DNA from: UBA4658 sp002405485
Lineage (GTDB): Bacteria > Planctomycetota > Phycisphaerae > Phycisphaerales > UBA1924
DNA: 19,390 bases
Assembly: GCA_036823255.1 (NCBI GenBank)
Contig: DAISGC010000074.1
Location: 1-19,390 of the forward strand
Direction: 5' to 3'
The notes under the pieces are model-generated. The model saw only the letters and a program-made list of their open reading frames with translations. It made no database searches and was not told where the DNA came from. Positions 1-6,631 of this stretch are shown here, piece after piece. The translations under genes were made by a program, and so were the position numbers. Within the stretch, counting starts at the first letter, position 1. Every line of letters begins with the position of its first letter.

Positions 1-175
1 CCGGACCGCGGAGGGTCGCCTCATAGTCGTCAATCCACTTCCCTAGATCCCCCTTCAGAAAGATCGACCCGATCAGCCCCACCATGAACGGAAACACCCA
101 CGCCGGCCACGCTCGCACCACTGAGCAGAAGCCCGCCCACACCCCTCCAAGCCGCTCACGCACGCGCACACTCAC
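1..175 (-). CDS. Partial membrane-associated protein, cut by the left edge
   Basis: An open frame on the minus strand runs from a GTG at 175-173 to the window edge, giving 58 residues without a stop. The GTG overlaps the TGA of the upstream lipoprotein gene (174-172) in a GTGA arrangement, which suggests translational coupling and one operon. The visible N-terminus is basic (R-rich), followed by a Trp/Phe/Val-rich hydrophobic stretch at residues about 24-40 that could be a membrane segment, then a polar part with D, K and E. No family can be recognised from this fragment. The start is chosen because of the overlap and continuous frame. An alternative start is the GTG at 169-167. The existence of the gene is inferred from frame and context only. 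Confidence 0.5.
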   Translation of the reverse strand, partial: MSVRVRERLGGVWAGFCSVVRAWPAWVFPFMVGLIGSIFLKGDLGKWIDDYEATLRGP

Positions 176-765
176 CTCGTGCCCGCCGCTTTCGCCGCCT
201 CATGCTCCCGAATCCGCGCGGCAAATCCCTCCAGCAGCTCGTTGGGTATCGGCACGCTCAGGTTGTACTGCGCGATCCGCCACCCCCCATCCTCACCCTT
301 CACCACCACGCCCGATCCGCGGCACGTCCCGTACTTGGCATTCTCCAGCAACTCATCAAACCACGCCGTCTGCGCGGCGTGCACAGTCACCCAGCGCTTC
401 ACCTTCCGGTACGTCCATCCTCGCCCCTTCGCAAAGTGCGGCTCGGCATACGCCTTGAACTCCTCGAGCGTCCACCGCTCGCTCGCGTCAGTCCCGAGAA
501 AGACCGCGCCCGGCGCAAAGCACGACCAGTACGACGCTCCGTCGGCCTCACTCGCCGCCGCATGCAGCCGATCCAGCACGCGCTCAACCTCGATCGTGCT
601 CCGCGCATCCTCGGCTCCGAATCCGGCACACGTCTCCACCGCTCCGCTCCGCTGGTTGCGCCCCCCACTCCCGCCGCACCCGCTCAGAACACCTGCGGCA
701 AGGCCGGTCACCACTGACAGCACCCCGATCGCAACCCCGCGCCCGCCTGTTCTCAGCGTCTCCAT
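172..765 (-). CDS. Lipoprotein with NTF2/SnoaL-like domain
   Basis: This 197-residue protein has an N-terminal hydrophobic stretch ending in a lipobox (L-S-G-C, Cys30), so it is probably a lipid-anchored envelope protein. Residues about 55-180 resemble the SnoaL-like/nuclear transport factor 2 fold: an N-terminal helix (RVLDRLHAAASEAD), then a W-S-C-F-A-P-G-A-V-F-L-G-T-D segment, the 'W-T-L-E-E-F' helix, and a final W-R-I-A-Q-Y-N-L-S-V-P strand. These are typical of DUF4440/SnoaL_3 proteins that act as small binding or scaffold domains. No ligand can be assigned. The start ATG has no Shine-Dalgarno sequence, but a TTGCCC-17-GATACT promoter lies just upstream, so the mRNA is probably leaderless. 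The gene overlaps the next minus-strand frame by 4 nt. Confidence 0.75.
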   Translation of the reverse strand: METLRTGGRGVAIGVLSVVTGLAAGVLSGCGGSGGRNQRSGAVETCAGFGAEDARSTIEVERVLDRLHAAASEADGASYWSCFAPGAVFLGTDASERWTLEEFKAYAEPHFAKGRGWTYRKVKRWVTVHAAQTAWFDELLENAKYGTCRGSGVVVKGEDGGWRIAQYNLSVPIPNELLEGFAARIREHEAAKAAGTR

Positions 766-771
766 CCCGGG

Positions 772-800
772 AGTATCTCACGGCGCGTCAACATGGGCAA
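772..800 (-). promoter_or_regulatory. Promoter of the SnoaL-like lipoprotein, leaderless type
   Basis: On the minus strand TTGCCC (800-795) is followed after 17 nt by GATACT (777-772), then 6 nt and the ATG at 765. This spacing fits a housekeeping sigma-factor promoter whose transcription start would fall at or next to the A of the ATG. Confidence 0.45.
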
Positions 801-954
801 GTTCGCATGTTCTCGACCCGAACCTGCTCCGAGAAGATCGCCCGCCACACGCGAACCCCGGAAAACTGGGCAAACTGTGACGACATCGCCCACTCTTCCG
901 CGCGCGCCGACCATGCCGCGCACACCGGTTGGTGGCCATTTTCGGTGTGTGATG

Positions 955-960
955 TACATT
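955..960 (+). promoter_or_regulatory. Possible -10 element for the haloperoxidase gene
   Basis: TACATT lies 81 nt upstream of the ATG at 1042 and just upstream of the 968-996 hairpin. No convincing -35 hexamer is visible at the right spacing, so this is a weak call. Confidence 0.25.
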
Positions 961-967
961 CTGGCTG

Positions 968-996
968 GAGTGTCGAGCATCGGTCGCTCGACACTC
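968..996 (+). repeat. Perfect 11-bp inverted repeat in the haloperoxidase leader
   Basis: GAGTGTCGAGC (968-978) and GCTCGACACTC (986-996) are perfect reverse complements separated by a 7-nt loop, 45 nt upstream of the ATG at 1042. No T-run follows, so it is not a typical terminator. It could be an operator or a leader hairpin that affects mRNA stability or translation. Confidence 0.7.
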
Positions 997-1041
997 GGCA
1001 TCGTCCCTCTCTCTCGTCCGTTCCATATTGGAGGCTCTCGT

Positions 1042-2352
1042 ATGTGCTGTGCATCTGTGCGCGCCGGCCTAGGCGTGATCGCGCTGCTCACTCTCTCGGG
1101 CACCGCAGCCGCCGACACCATTCTTGATTGGAACTCCGCCGCTCTGAACGCGGTGCAGAACACCTCGACCCCGCCGCCGCGCGCCAGCCGCGCTCTCGCG
1201 ATGATCCACGGCGCGGTCTATGACGCGGTGAACTCGGTTGATCGTCTGTACCAGCCGTACATGGTGAACACCGTCGCCGCCCCCGGCACCAGCCGCGAGG
1301 CCGCCGCTGCCGTCGCCGCCTTCACCGTCGCTTCGTCCCTTTTCCCAACCCAGGCCGCGACGTTCACCGCGCTCCGCGACTCCCAGCTCGCGGCGATCCC
1401 CGACTCTCCCGGCAAGACCGCCGGCATGACCCTCGGCCAGACCATCGGCATGACGATGAATCTGTCCCGGTCTAACGACCAGTCCACCAACCCTGGCGGG
1501 ATCACGTTCCCCGGCTCGCTCACCCCCGGTCGCTGGCGCCCCGCCGCGGATAATCCCGTCGCCGCCGCCCTTCCGCACTGGGGCAACGTGACGCCCTTTG
1601 CCATTCCGTCGGGCGCGTCGTTCCGTCCCGGTCTGCCGCCGACGCTCTCCAGCGTCGAGTACGCCAACGCCCTCAACGAGGTGAAGCAGATCGGCGCGAT
1701 CAACAGCTCCACCCGGACTCCCGAGCAGGCGGATATCGCCCGTGCCTGGGCCTTCAACGCCGGCACCAAGACGCCCCCGGGCGCGTGGAACCTCATCGCC
1801 AAGGACATCTCGCAATCCCGCGGCCTGTCCATCACCGAGAACGCCCGCCTCTTCGCCGCCATGAACGTCGCCATGGCCGACGCCGCCATCTGCGCCTGGG
1901 ACTGCAAGTACACCCAGGACATGTGGCGCCCAGTTGACGCCATCCGCCTCGCCGACACCGATGGCAACGCGCTCACCAGTCCGGACACCGCCTGGACGCC
2001 CCTCCTGGCCACGCCCAATCACCCCACGTACGTCAGCGGACACTCCACCTTCAGCCGCGCCGCTGCCAACACCCTCGCCGCTCTGCTCGGCGGCGACGCC
2101 ATCAACGTCACCTTCCAGGGCGACTTCGGCGTCTCCCGACTGCTCACCAGTCTCAACGCCGCCGCCAACGAGGCCGGCCTCAGCCGAATCTACGGCGGGA
2201 TCCACTTCAGCTTCGACAACACCTTCGGCCAGCAGATCGGTGCGAACGTCTCCAGCTATGTCCTCGCCAACTACTTCCAGGTCATCCCCGCCCCCGGCGC
2301 GGGATCCCTGCTCGCCCTTGCCGGCGTCCTCGCGATGCGTCGCCGTCGCTGA
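1042..2352 (+). CDS. Secreted vanadium haloperoxidase/PAP2-family protein with PEP-CTERM-like tail
   Basis: This is a 436-residue protein. A signal peptide (residues 1 to about 24, ending T-A-A-A-D) precedes a vanadium-chloroperoxidase/acid-phosphatase domain. The family motif K-x6-R-P is present at K289-R296-P297. The P-S-G-H block reads V-S-G-H (H334), and S-R-x5-H-x3-D reads S381-R382...H388...D392, where the His is the expected vanadate (or phosphate) ligand. Family members use H2O2 to oxidise halides, or act as phosphatases. The sequence alone cannot separate these. The C-terminus (I-P-A-P-G, hydrophobic stretch, R-R-R-R) is a PEP-CTERM-like sorting tail. The start is set by a GGAGG at 1030-1034, 7 nt before the ATG. 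In-frame codons upstream to 793 are judged to be leader. The gene is monocistronic, with a long 3' region ending in a strong terminator at 2623-2660. Confidence 0.88.
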   Translation: MCCASVRAGLGVIALLTLSGTAAADTILDWNSAALNAVQNTSTPPPRASRALAMIHGAVYDAVNSVDRLYQPYMVNTVAAPGTSREAAAAVAAFTVASSLFPTQAATFTALRDSQLAAIPDSPGKTAGMTLGQTIGMTMNLSRSNDQSTNPGGITFPGSLTPGRWRPAADNPVAAALPHWGNVTPFAIPSGASFRPGLPPTLSSVEYANALNEVKQIGAINSSTRTPEQADIARAWAFNAGTKTPPGAWNLIAKDISQSRGLSITENARLFAAMNVAMADAAICAWDCKYTQDMWRPVDAIRLADTDGNALTSPDTAWTPLLATPNHPTYVSGHSTFSRAAANTLAALLGGDAINVTFQGDFGVSRLLTSLNAAANEAGLSRIYGGIHFSFDNTFGQQIGANVSSYVLANYFQVIPAPGAGSLLALAGVLAMRRRR

Positions 2353-2440
2353 TCGACTCTGGCTTTGCCTCGGCTTTGGTGGCACAGGCGGCCCGCCCGT
2401 GTCAGAACCCCGCACCAACGACCCATCCGCGTCCTCTTGG

Positions 2441-2593
2441 AGGAGAGAAGCGGAGGGAGAGAGATGGATGGAGAGAGAGTGCCGCTGGAGAGAGAGATCT
2501 CGGCGGCAGAGAGAGATTCAGTGCGAGAGAGAGGGATGCGGTTCCGCGAAAGCGGCACGCCGCTCCCCAGTAAGCGAGGGAGTGGCGAGAGAG
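2441..2593 (+). repeat. Purine-rich tract with spaced GAGAGA clusters
   Basis: Six clusters of alternating GA, each 7-10 nt long, start at 2457, 2471, 2488, 2508, 2525 and 2587. The first five are 14-20 nt apart. All lie on the same strand, in the 3' region of the haloperoxidase gene and before its terminator. The intervening sequence is not conserved, so this is a degenerate interspersed repeat and not a clean microsatellite. Confidence 0.7.
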
Positions 2594-2622
2594 TGCGCCA
2601 ACACAACCGCTTACTGAACCTC

Positions 2623-2660
2623 CGAACGCCGCGAGTGACCCTCGCGGCGTTCGGCTTTTT
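2623..2660 (+). terminator. Rho-independent terminator after the haloperoxidase gene
   Basis: CGAACGCCGCGAG (2623-2635) pairs perfectly with CTCGCGGCGTTCG (2641-2653) around a 5-nt loop, followed by GC and five T (2656-2660). The 13-bp stem and T-run make this the strongest terminator in the window. Confidence 0.92.
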
Positions 2661-2683
2661 GCCCAGATGATCTGTGGCCCTCC

Positions 2684-2747
2684 GTGCCTCGGTGCCTGCG
2701 TGCCTCGATGCCTTGATGCCCCAATGCCTTGCTGCCTTGCTGCCTCT
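2684..2747 (+). repeat. 8-bp tandem repeat, eight units, consensus VTGCCTYG
   Basis: Eight adjoining 8-nt units start at 2684, 2692, 2700, 2708, 2716, 2724, 2732 and 2740. They read GTGCCTCG, GTGCCTGC, GTGCCTCG, ATGCCTTG, ATGCCCCA, ATGCCTTG, CTGCCTTG and CTGCCTCT. The core TGCC is invariant and the phase is kept throughout. The array begins 23 nt after the terminator T-run and ends 9 nt before the proposed prpB -10 hexamer. Confidence 0.85.
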
Positions 2748-2756
2748 CCCACCGAA

Positions 2757-2762
2757 TACCAT
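2757..2762 (+). promoter_or_regulatory. Probable -10 element of prpB, leaderless type
   Basis: TACCAT is separated by 6 nt (CCCCTC) from the ATG at 2769, and no Shine-Dalgarno sequence is present. Any -35 contact would fall inside the 8-bp repeat array. Confidence 0.4.
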
Positions 2763-2768
2763 CCCCTC

Positions 2769-3665
2769 ATGACCACTCTGCCCCCCGGCCAGCGCCTCCG
2801 CGCCCTCATGGACAAACCCGGCGCCTGCGTCATGCTCCCCGGCGCGTTCAACGCTCTCTGCGCCAAAGCCATCAAAGACGCCGGCTTCGAAGGCGCATAC
2901 ATCTCCGGCGCGGCGACCAGCGTCTCGGCCGGTGTCCCCGATGTCGGACTGCTCACCCTCGAACACTTCTGCCGACTTATCCGCGAGGCCGCCGACGCCT
3001 CCGGACTGCCGCTCATCGCCGACGCCGACACCGGCTTTGGCGAGAGCGAGATGGTCCGTCGAACCGTCGTCGAATACTCCCGCGCCGGCGCGGCCGGTTT
3101 GCACATCGAAGACCAGGTCTTCCCCAAACGCTGCGGCCATCTCGACGGCAAAAAGCTCATCCCCCTCGACCACGCCGCCGAAAAAGTCGCCGCCGCCGCC
3201 AAAGCCGCCAAGGAGATCGGCGAGGGCTTCATCATCTGCGCCCGCACCGACGCCCGCGGCGTCGAAGGCCTCGACGCCGTCGTCAAGCGCGCCCAGTCCT
3301 ATCTCGACGCCGGCGCCGACATGATCTTTCCAGAGGGCCTGCAATCTGAAGAAGAGTTCCGCTTCGTCGCCGACCGCCTGCGATCAGCCGCCGCCGCCAA
3401 GAAACCCTATCTGCTCGCCAACATGACCGAGTTCGGCAAGACCCCGATCATCCCCGCTCAACGCTTCGCCGCCATGGGCTATTCCTGCGTGATTTTCCCC
3501 GTCAGCATGCTCCGCATCGCCATGGGCGCCGTGACCAAAGCCCTCGCCACCCTGAAGCGCGACGGCAGCGTCTACAACGTCCTCGACCAGATGCAGACCC
3601 GCGAGCAGCTCTACCAGATGATCGGCTACACGCCGGGCGTTGAGTGGAACTGCAGAGCCAACTGA
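2769..3665 (+). CDS. prpB: Isocitrate lyase/PEP mutase family protein, probable 2-methylisocitrate lyase
   Basis: The 298-residue product matches PrpB in length (about 296 in E. coli) and motifs. The substrate/Mg residues D58, D85 and D87 (within D-A-D-T-G-F-G) fall at the family positions, and the catalytic loop reads K-R-C-G-H with Cys122. It would cleave 2-methylisocitrate to pyruvate and succinate at the end of the methylcitrate cycle in the cytoplasm. Close relatives such as oxaloacetate or PEP-phosphonomutase-type enzymes cannot be fully excluded. The K-x-C-G-H loop favours lyase activity. No prpC or prpD is nearby, so the gene is an orphan here. The ATG is chosen because the family N-terminus begins there. 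Upstream in-frame codons run through the 8-bp repeat. There is no SD, and a TACCAT hexamer 6 nt upstream suggests a leaderless mRNA. It converges with the minus-strand gene at 3684. Confidence 0.9.
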   Translation: MTTLPPGQRLRALMDKPGACVMLPGAFNALCAKAIKDAGFEGAYISGAATSVSAGVPDVGLLTLEHFCRLIREAADASGLPLIADADTGFGESEMVRRTVVEYSRAGAAGLHIEDQVFPKRCGHLDGKKLIPLDHAAEKVAAAAKAAKEIGEGFIICARTDARGVEGLDAVVKRAQSYLDAGADMIFPEGLQSEEEFRFVADRLRSAAAAKKPYLLANMTEFGKTPIIPAQRFAAMGYSCVIFPVSMLRIAMGAVTKALATLKRDGSVYNVLDQMQTREQLYQMIGYTPGVEWNCRAN

Positions 3666-3687
3666 GCCCCGGTCGCGATCCGCTCAG
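3662..3687. terminator. Inverted repeat spanning two convergent stop codons
   Basis: CTGAGC (3662-3667) and GCTCAG (3682-3687) are inverted around 14 nt that contain TCGCGA. Each arm contains the stop codon of one of the converging genes (TGA at 3663-3665 on plus, and 3686-3684 on minus). It may act as a short bidirectional terminator, but there is no T-run. Confidence 0.35.
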
Positions 3688-4445
3688 ACACGCACTCGTC
3701 CGGCGATCGACACCAGCCCCACCGCGCACACGCCGTTGCCGATCCGATCCTGCATCCGGTGCACGCGGATCTCCGGCGACGTGATCGGCAGGTTCCGGTC
3801 CAGGCACCTGTGCGCCAGCACGGCTAGGTCATGCCGCGCCGTCGCCTCATCCGCCGCGCACAGCACCACGCACACCCCCGCGTGACACACACGCTCATCC
3901 GCCACCAGCTTCGCAAGGTCCTTCACCGGGTTCCGCGTCAGCTCCGACGCATACGCCCCGTTGGGCCCGGGAACCCCGCTGGTCACGCAGAACTGCTGCA
4001 CGGTCTTCACTTCCAGCCAGAACGCCTCTTCCGGCGGCACCCGTCGCGGGTCTTGCGGCGGCCCGGCCAACCCCGCCGCCAGCCCCTCAAACAACGATCC
4101 TCGCGTCTCCTCAATCTCGCGCATCCGCCGGCGCTCGTTCACGAGCGCGTCATCCAGCACCTGCCCGGGCTGAGGGGTCAGGACCAGATCGCACCGCCGC
4201 CGATCCCGATGCTCAGGCAGGTCCGATCGACCACCAGATCTCCGCTTGCCCCGCCACTCGTGCGGATACGCCTGCTCCCGCAGCACCCCATACCCCGCTC
4301 TCGCAAGCCCCGCAACCAGCAGCGGATGCACGTCCACCTCGACCAGCGCATCCAGCCCGTACACCGCGTGCTCGTCGCGAAGCTCGCGCTCCCGCTGCTC
4401 CAAGGCGCTCGCCAACGCATCGGCAATGTGCTCCGGCGACCACAC
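3684..4445 (-). CDS. Uncharacterised protein with PD-(D/E)XK nuclease-like motif
   Basis: The 253-residue product is not a recognised family. Seen directly: a helical N-terminus rich in Glu/Arg, then a V-D-V-H-P segment, a strand with R-E-Q (Glu57), C-D-L-V-L (Asp86) and W-L-E-V-K-T-V-Q-Q-F (Glu145, Lys147). The order Glu...Asp...Glu-x-Lys followed by a helix with Gln matches the core of PD-(D/E)XK nucleases, so a DNA- or RNA-cleaving role is possible but inferred. The frame extends upstream to an ATG at 4547, but that would cross the terminator of the neighbouring gene (4511-4536). The GTG at 4445 is preferred: it has GCGAGG about 11 nt upstream and a TAGGAT hexamer at 4477-4472. No methylase or phage gene is adjacent, and there are only 18 nt between its stop and that of prpB. 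Confidence 0.65.
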   Translation of the reverse strand: MWSPEHIADALASALEQRERELRDEHAVYGLDALVEVDVHPLLVAGLARAGYGVLREQAYPHEWRGKRRSGGRSDLPEHRDRRRCDLVLTPQPGQVLDDALVNERRRMREIEETRGSLFEGLAAGLAGPPQDPRRVPPEEAFWLEVKTVQQFCVTSGVPGPNGAYASELTRNPVKDLAKLVADERVCHAGVCVVLCAADEATARHDLAVLAHRCLDRNLPITSPEIRVHRMQDRIGNGVCAVGLVSIAGRVRV

Positions 4446-4471
4446 CTGCTCGTGAACCTCGCTCTTTGGCC

Positions 4472-4477
4472 ATCCTA
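4472..4477 (-). promoter_or_regulatory. Possible -10 element (TAGGAT) for the nuclease-like gene
   Basis: On the minus strand TAGGAT-GG lies 26 nt upstream of the proposed GTG and downstream of the preceding gene's terminator. The same TAGGATGG string occurs before the TlpA-like gene (13727-13720) and mcsA (16140-16147). Confidence 0.35.
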
Positions 4478-4500
4478 TTCCACGTCCGTCGCAACCCGGC

Positions 4501-4536
4501 CAAAGCAAAGACCCCCGGCCAGTCGGCCGGGGGTCC
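4501..4536 (-). terminator. Rho-independent terminator of the Cys-rich dockerin gene
   Basis: GACCCCCGGCC (4511-4521) and GGCCGGGGGTC (4526-4536) form a perfect 11-bp stem with a 4-nt loop. On the minus strand the stem is followed by TTTGCTTTGG, a T-rich tail. It lies 44 nt past the stop of the gene at 4581. Confidence 0.85.
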
Positions 4537-4580
4537 GTGGAGTGCATCCGGTTGTCTCGCCCGTCGCCGGGCGTTCAATC

Positions 4581-4758
4581 TCAGCACCCGCCATCGAACC
4601 AGGCGTTCAGGAAGTCAAAGATGTCGTTCACGTCCGGGGCGACCGAGCCGTCGCCGCCCATGTCCGTCAGCGTGCTCGACACAAACCAGTCGTTCAGGAA
4701 CGCGAAGATGTCGTTCACCGCGATCCCGTCGGTCTTGTCATAGTCTGCGAAGCAGCAC
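4581..4758 (-). other. GC-type dockerin domain (two repeats)
   Basis: Within the secreted protein this C-terminal segment starts C-C-F-A-D-Y-D and carries two V-N-D-I-F-(A/D)-F-L-N motifs about 31 residues apart, ending W-F-D-G-G-C. The acidic loops are likely calcium-binding. Confidence 0.8.
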
Positions 4759-6599
4759 GGCGAGGTGACGTTGCCCGTCAGGTTGCACGCCGTCGCCGTC
4801 GACACAAAGCTCGCGCCCGCGCCAGTGCCCGTCACGCTGCAGTTGGCCTGCGTGATCGTCGCGTTGCAGGTCGTTCCGCGGCAGCACACGCCCGTCGGAG
4901 CCGCGCACGGGCTCGGCGTGCAGCTCCCGCCCGAGAACCACGTCCCCGTGCAGTTGGCCTGGAAACCGATCGTGCACGTCGAGCCCACGCAGCACGCGCC
5001 CGTCACCGGGCACGACGGCGTCGGCGTGCACACACCGCCCGCGATGTGCGTGCTCCCCGACGTCGTGCACTGCGTCGACAGCGTCACCGTGCAGGCGCCC
5101 GCGATCGTGCAGCACGCGCCCGACTGCGGGCACGGATTCGTCGGAGCGCAGGTCAGCCCGACCGACCAGAACGTGCTCGTCGAGAAGCAGTCCTGCTGCG
5201 TCAGCACCGTGCACACGCCCGCGTTCACGCCCACCGACGTCCCGCAGCACGCGCCCGTCGGGCACGTTGAGCCCGCCGCGCCAGCAACACCGCCCACCGA
5301 CGCGCACACGTTCGCCGGCAGCAGCACACACCCGGCATTGCTCGGCAGAGCGCACGAGCCCGGCTGCGTGTTTGAGTACAGATACACGCGGCGGGCCTGG
5401 AAGTCCATGATCGCCAGCACGCCCAGCGTCGCATCCCAGCCGAAGTCCAGAATCCCGTTGCTCGACGGGAACGTCTGCGCTCCGCCCGACGCCGTCAGGA
5501 AGTTCACCGCCACCGGCGCGCCGTCGCTGTACCGATTCGCACGGAACGCCGAGTTCAGCGTCGTCGTGTTCGGCCGGGCGTTCCACACCACCAGGTCACC
5601 CACGCCCGCGTCGGGCCAGCCGTGCAGCAGACGCACCGAACGACCGATCACGCCCGCCTGCGGATATCGCGGACCATAGATCCGCCTCGGACCATTGCTC
5701 TCCGGGCACGACGCGCAGCCCACGCCTGCCGGGGGCAGCGGACCGGGATTCGCGATGCTCAGATTCCCGTACTTCCCGAGGAACGAGCCGTCGCTCGTCC
5801 GAAGCGCCACCACCACCGAGTCGTTCGCCGACGCCAGAATCGTCCCGTCACGCGGGTCAATGTCGATCCGACGCCACTCCGTGTTCGCCACACCCTCCGG
5901 CAACAGCCGCGGCTCCACCGGATAGCTGAACACGCCCGTGCCGAAGTCCGGAATCGGGCTCATCGTGTCATCCACGCCCGTCAGCACCTTGTCGCCAAAC
6001 CGCAGAGCGGCGGCCACCGGACGCGGATTCGGATTCGTCCCGTACACATACCCAAGTCCGTTGGGACCAAAGTCCCACGCCGGGCCCGACGGCCACCGGT
6101 TGATCACCGGATCGCCCACCGCCAGTTGCGTCGGAATCGCCGTCTCCGCGTCGAACAGCCGAAGCGCACCCGTCAAGCCCGAGCCGTCGTCCCACCCGAT
6201 GATCAGACGCGACTCGAACCCCGTGCCGGTGTTCCGGCGGTAATACGCCATGCCCACCGTCCCGCGTCCACCCGGGATGCCGGGGAATGTCGTGAACCGC
6301 GCAAAGCTCGTCCCGCTCAGCCCAAGCGTGTTGTACAACCCCGAGATCTTGATCGCGCCAAGCTCCTGATCCACGCCGGAGTTGTTCCAGCCGGACAGAA
6401 ACAGCGCGTTGTCCCCAAGCGCCACCGCCGACGGGTTGTTCCCGATGTACACCGGATTCCCGGCCGTCATCGGCGCCGCCGCCCCATAGTTTGTGAACAG
6501 GTCGATGTCCCGAAACAGGTACATGTTCGTCGACTGCCCGAGGGCCGTGCCGACACAACAGCCGACCGCCGCCAGCGTGAGCCAAGACGTCTTGCGCAT
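4581..6599 (-). CDS. Secreted Cys-rich protein with GC-type dockerin domain
   Basis: This is a 672-residue exported protein. A signal peptide (M-R-K-T-S then a hydrophobic stretch, cleaved near G-T-A-L-G, residue about 21) precedes an N-terminal region of about 420 residues rich in G, N, F and W that looks like a repeated beta-structure. It has recurring D-G/G-S-x-L motifs but no recognisable catalytic site. Residues about 445-615 contain four Cys-rich units starting (S/T)-G-x-C-C. The last 60 residues form a dockerin-like pair: two copies of D-x4-D-G/G-D-G...V-N-D-I-F-x-F-L-N-x-W-F, ending in G-G-C. This is the GC-type dockerin tail typical of Phycisphaerae surface proteins, thought to serve in cell-surface attachment or sorting. 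The start at 6599 has a GGAG 9 nt upstream. The upstream in-frame ATG at 6614 overlaps that SD and is rejected. Monocistronic, with its own promoter and terminator. Confidence 0.85.
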   Translation of the reverse strand: MRKTSWLTLAAVGCCVGTALGQSTNMYLFRDIDLFTNYGAAAPMTAGNPVYIGNNPSAVALGDNALFLSGWNNSGVDQELGAIKISGLYNTLGLSGTSFARFTTFPGIPGGRGTVGMAYYRRNTGTGFESRLIIGWDDGSGLTGALRLFDAETAIPTQLAVGDPVINRWPSGPAWDFGPNGLGYVYGTNPNPRPVAAALRFGDKVLTGVDDTMSPIPDFGTGVFSYPVEPRLLPEGVANTEWRRIDIDPRDGTILASANDSVVVALRTSDGSFLGKYGNLSIANPGPLPPAGVGCASCPESNGPRRIYGPRYPQAGVIGRSVRLLHGWPDAGVGDLVVWNARPNTTTLNSAFRANRYSDGAPVAVNFLTASGGAQTFPSSNGILDFGWDATLGVLAIMDFQARRVYLYSNTQPGSCALPSNAGCVLLPANVCASVGGVAGAAGSTCPTGACCGTSVGVNAGVCTVLTQQDCFSTSTFWSVGLTCAPTNPCPQSGACCTIAGACTVTLSTQCTTSGSTHIAGGVCTPTPSCPVTGACCVGSTCTIGFQANCTGTWFSGGSCTPSPCAAPTGVCCRGTTCNATITQANCSVTGTGAGASFVSTATACNLTGNVTSPCCFADYDKTDGIAVNDIFAFLNDWFVSSTLTDMGGDGSVAPDVNDIFDFLNAWFDGGC
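4760..5264 (-). repeat. Four imperfect Cys-rich repeats of 35-50 residues
   Basis: The units begin C-P-T-G-A-C-C, S-G-A-C-C, T-G-A-C-C and T-G-V-C-C. Each continues to a T-Q-x-(D/N)-C, S-T-Q-C or Q-A-N-C motif and usually ends in C-x-P-x-P-C. Each unit holds several Cys, probably paired as disulfides outside the cell. The coding DNA also repeats, with variants of CACGCGCCCG recurring at the unit starts. Confidence 0.75.
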
Positions 6600-6631
6600 G
6601 ATGCAATGCTCCATGAAACAGGGTGTTCGAT

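Larger units (their letters stand above)
2353..2768. other. 416-nt gene-free stretch
   Basis: No credible gene is seen between the haloperoxidase and prpB. The stretch holds, in order, about 90 nt of ordinary sequence, a GA-rich tract (2441-2593), a strong terminator (2623-2660), an 8-bp tandem repeat (2684-2747) and the probable prpB -10 element (2757-2762). Open frames here are low-complexity (Glu/Arg-rich or Ser/Leu-rich) and look like by-products of the repeats. Confidence 0.75.

Noticed and set aside
793..1041. In-frame N-terminal extension of the haloperoxidase (83 codons upstream of 1042)
   Set aside because: It is basic and Pro-rich, lies upstream of a clear SD and signal peptide, and contains the 11-bp hairpin, so it is leader and not protein.
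1069..2418. A 449-codon minus-strand open frame opposite the haloperoxidase
   Set aside because: Gly/Glu/Val-rich shadow of a well-supported gene with catalytic motifs on the other strand.
2365..2670. A 101-codon open frame rich in Glu and Arg
   Set aside because: Its composition reflects the GA-rich tract, and it runs through a strong terminator.
2684..2747. Possible CRISPR-like array
   Set aside because: The units are only 8 nt, directly adjoining and without spacers, so it is a simple tandem repeat.
4446..4547. Longer form of the nuclease-like gene starting with ATG at 4547
   Set aside because: It would start inside or before the terminator of the neighbouring gene and its extra residues look like non-coding translation. 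The GTG at 4445 follows a -10-like element and a partial SD.
3831..5270. A 479-codon plus-strand open frame opposite the nuclease-like and dockerin genes
   Set aside because: It is Arg/Pro-rich, has no recognisable domain, and mirrors the high GC of the true minus-strand genes.
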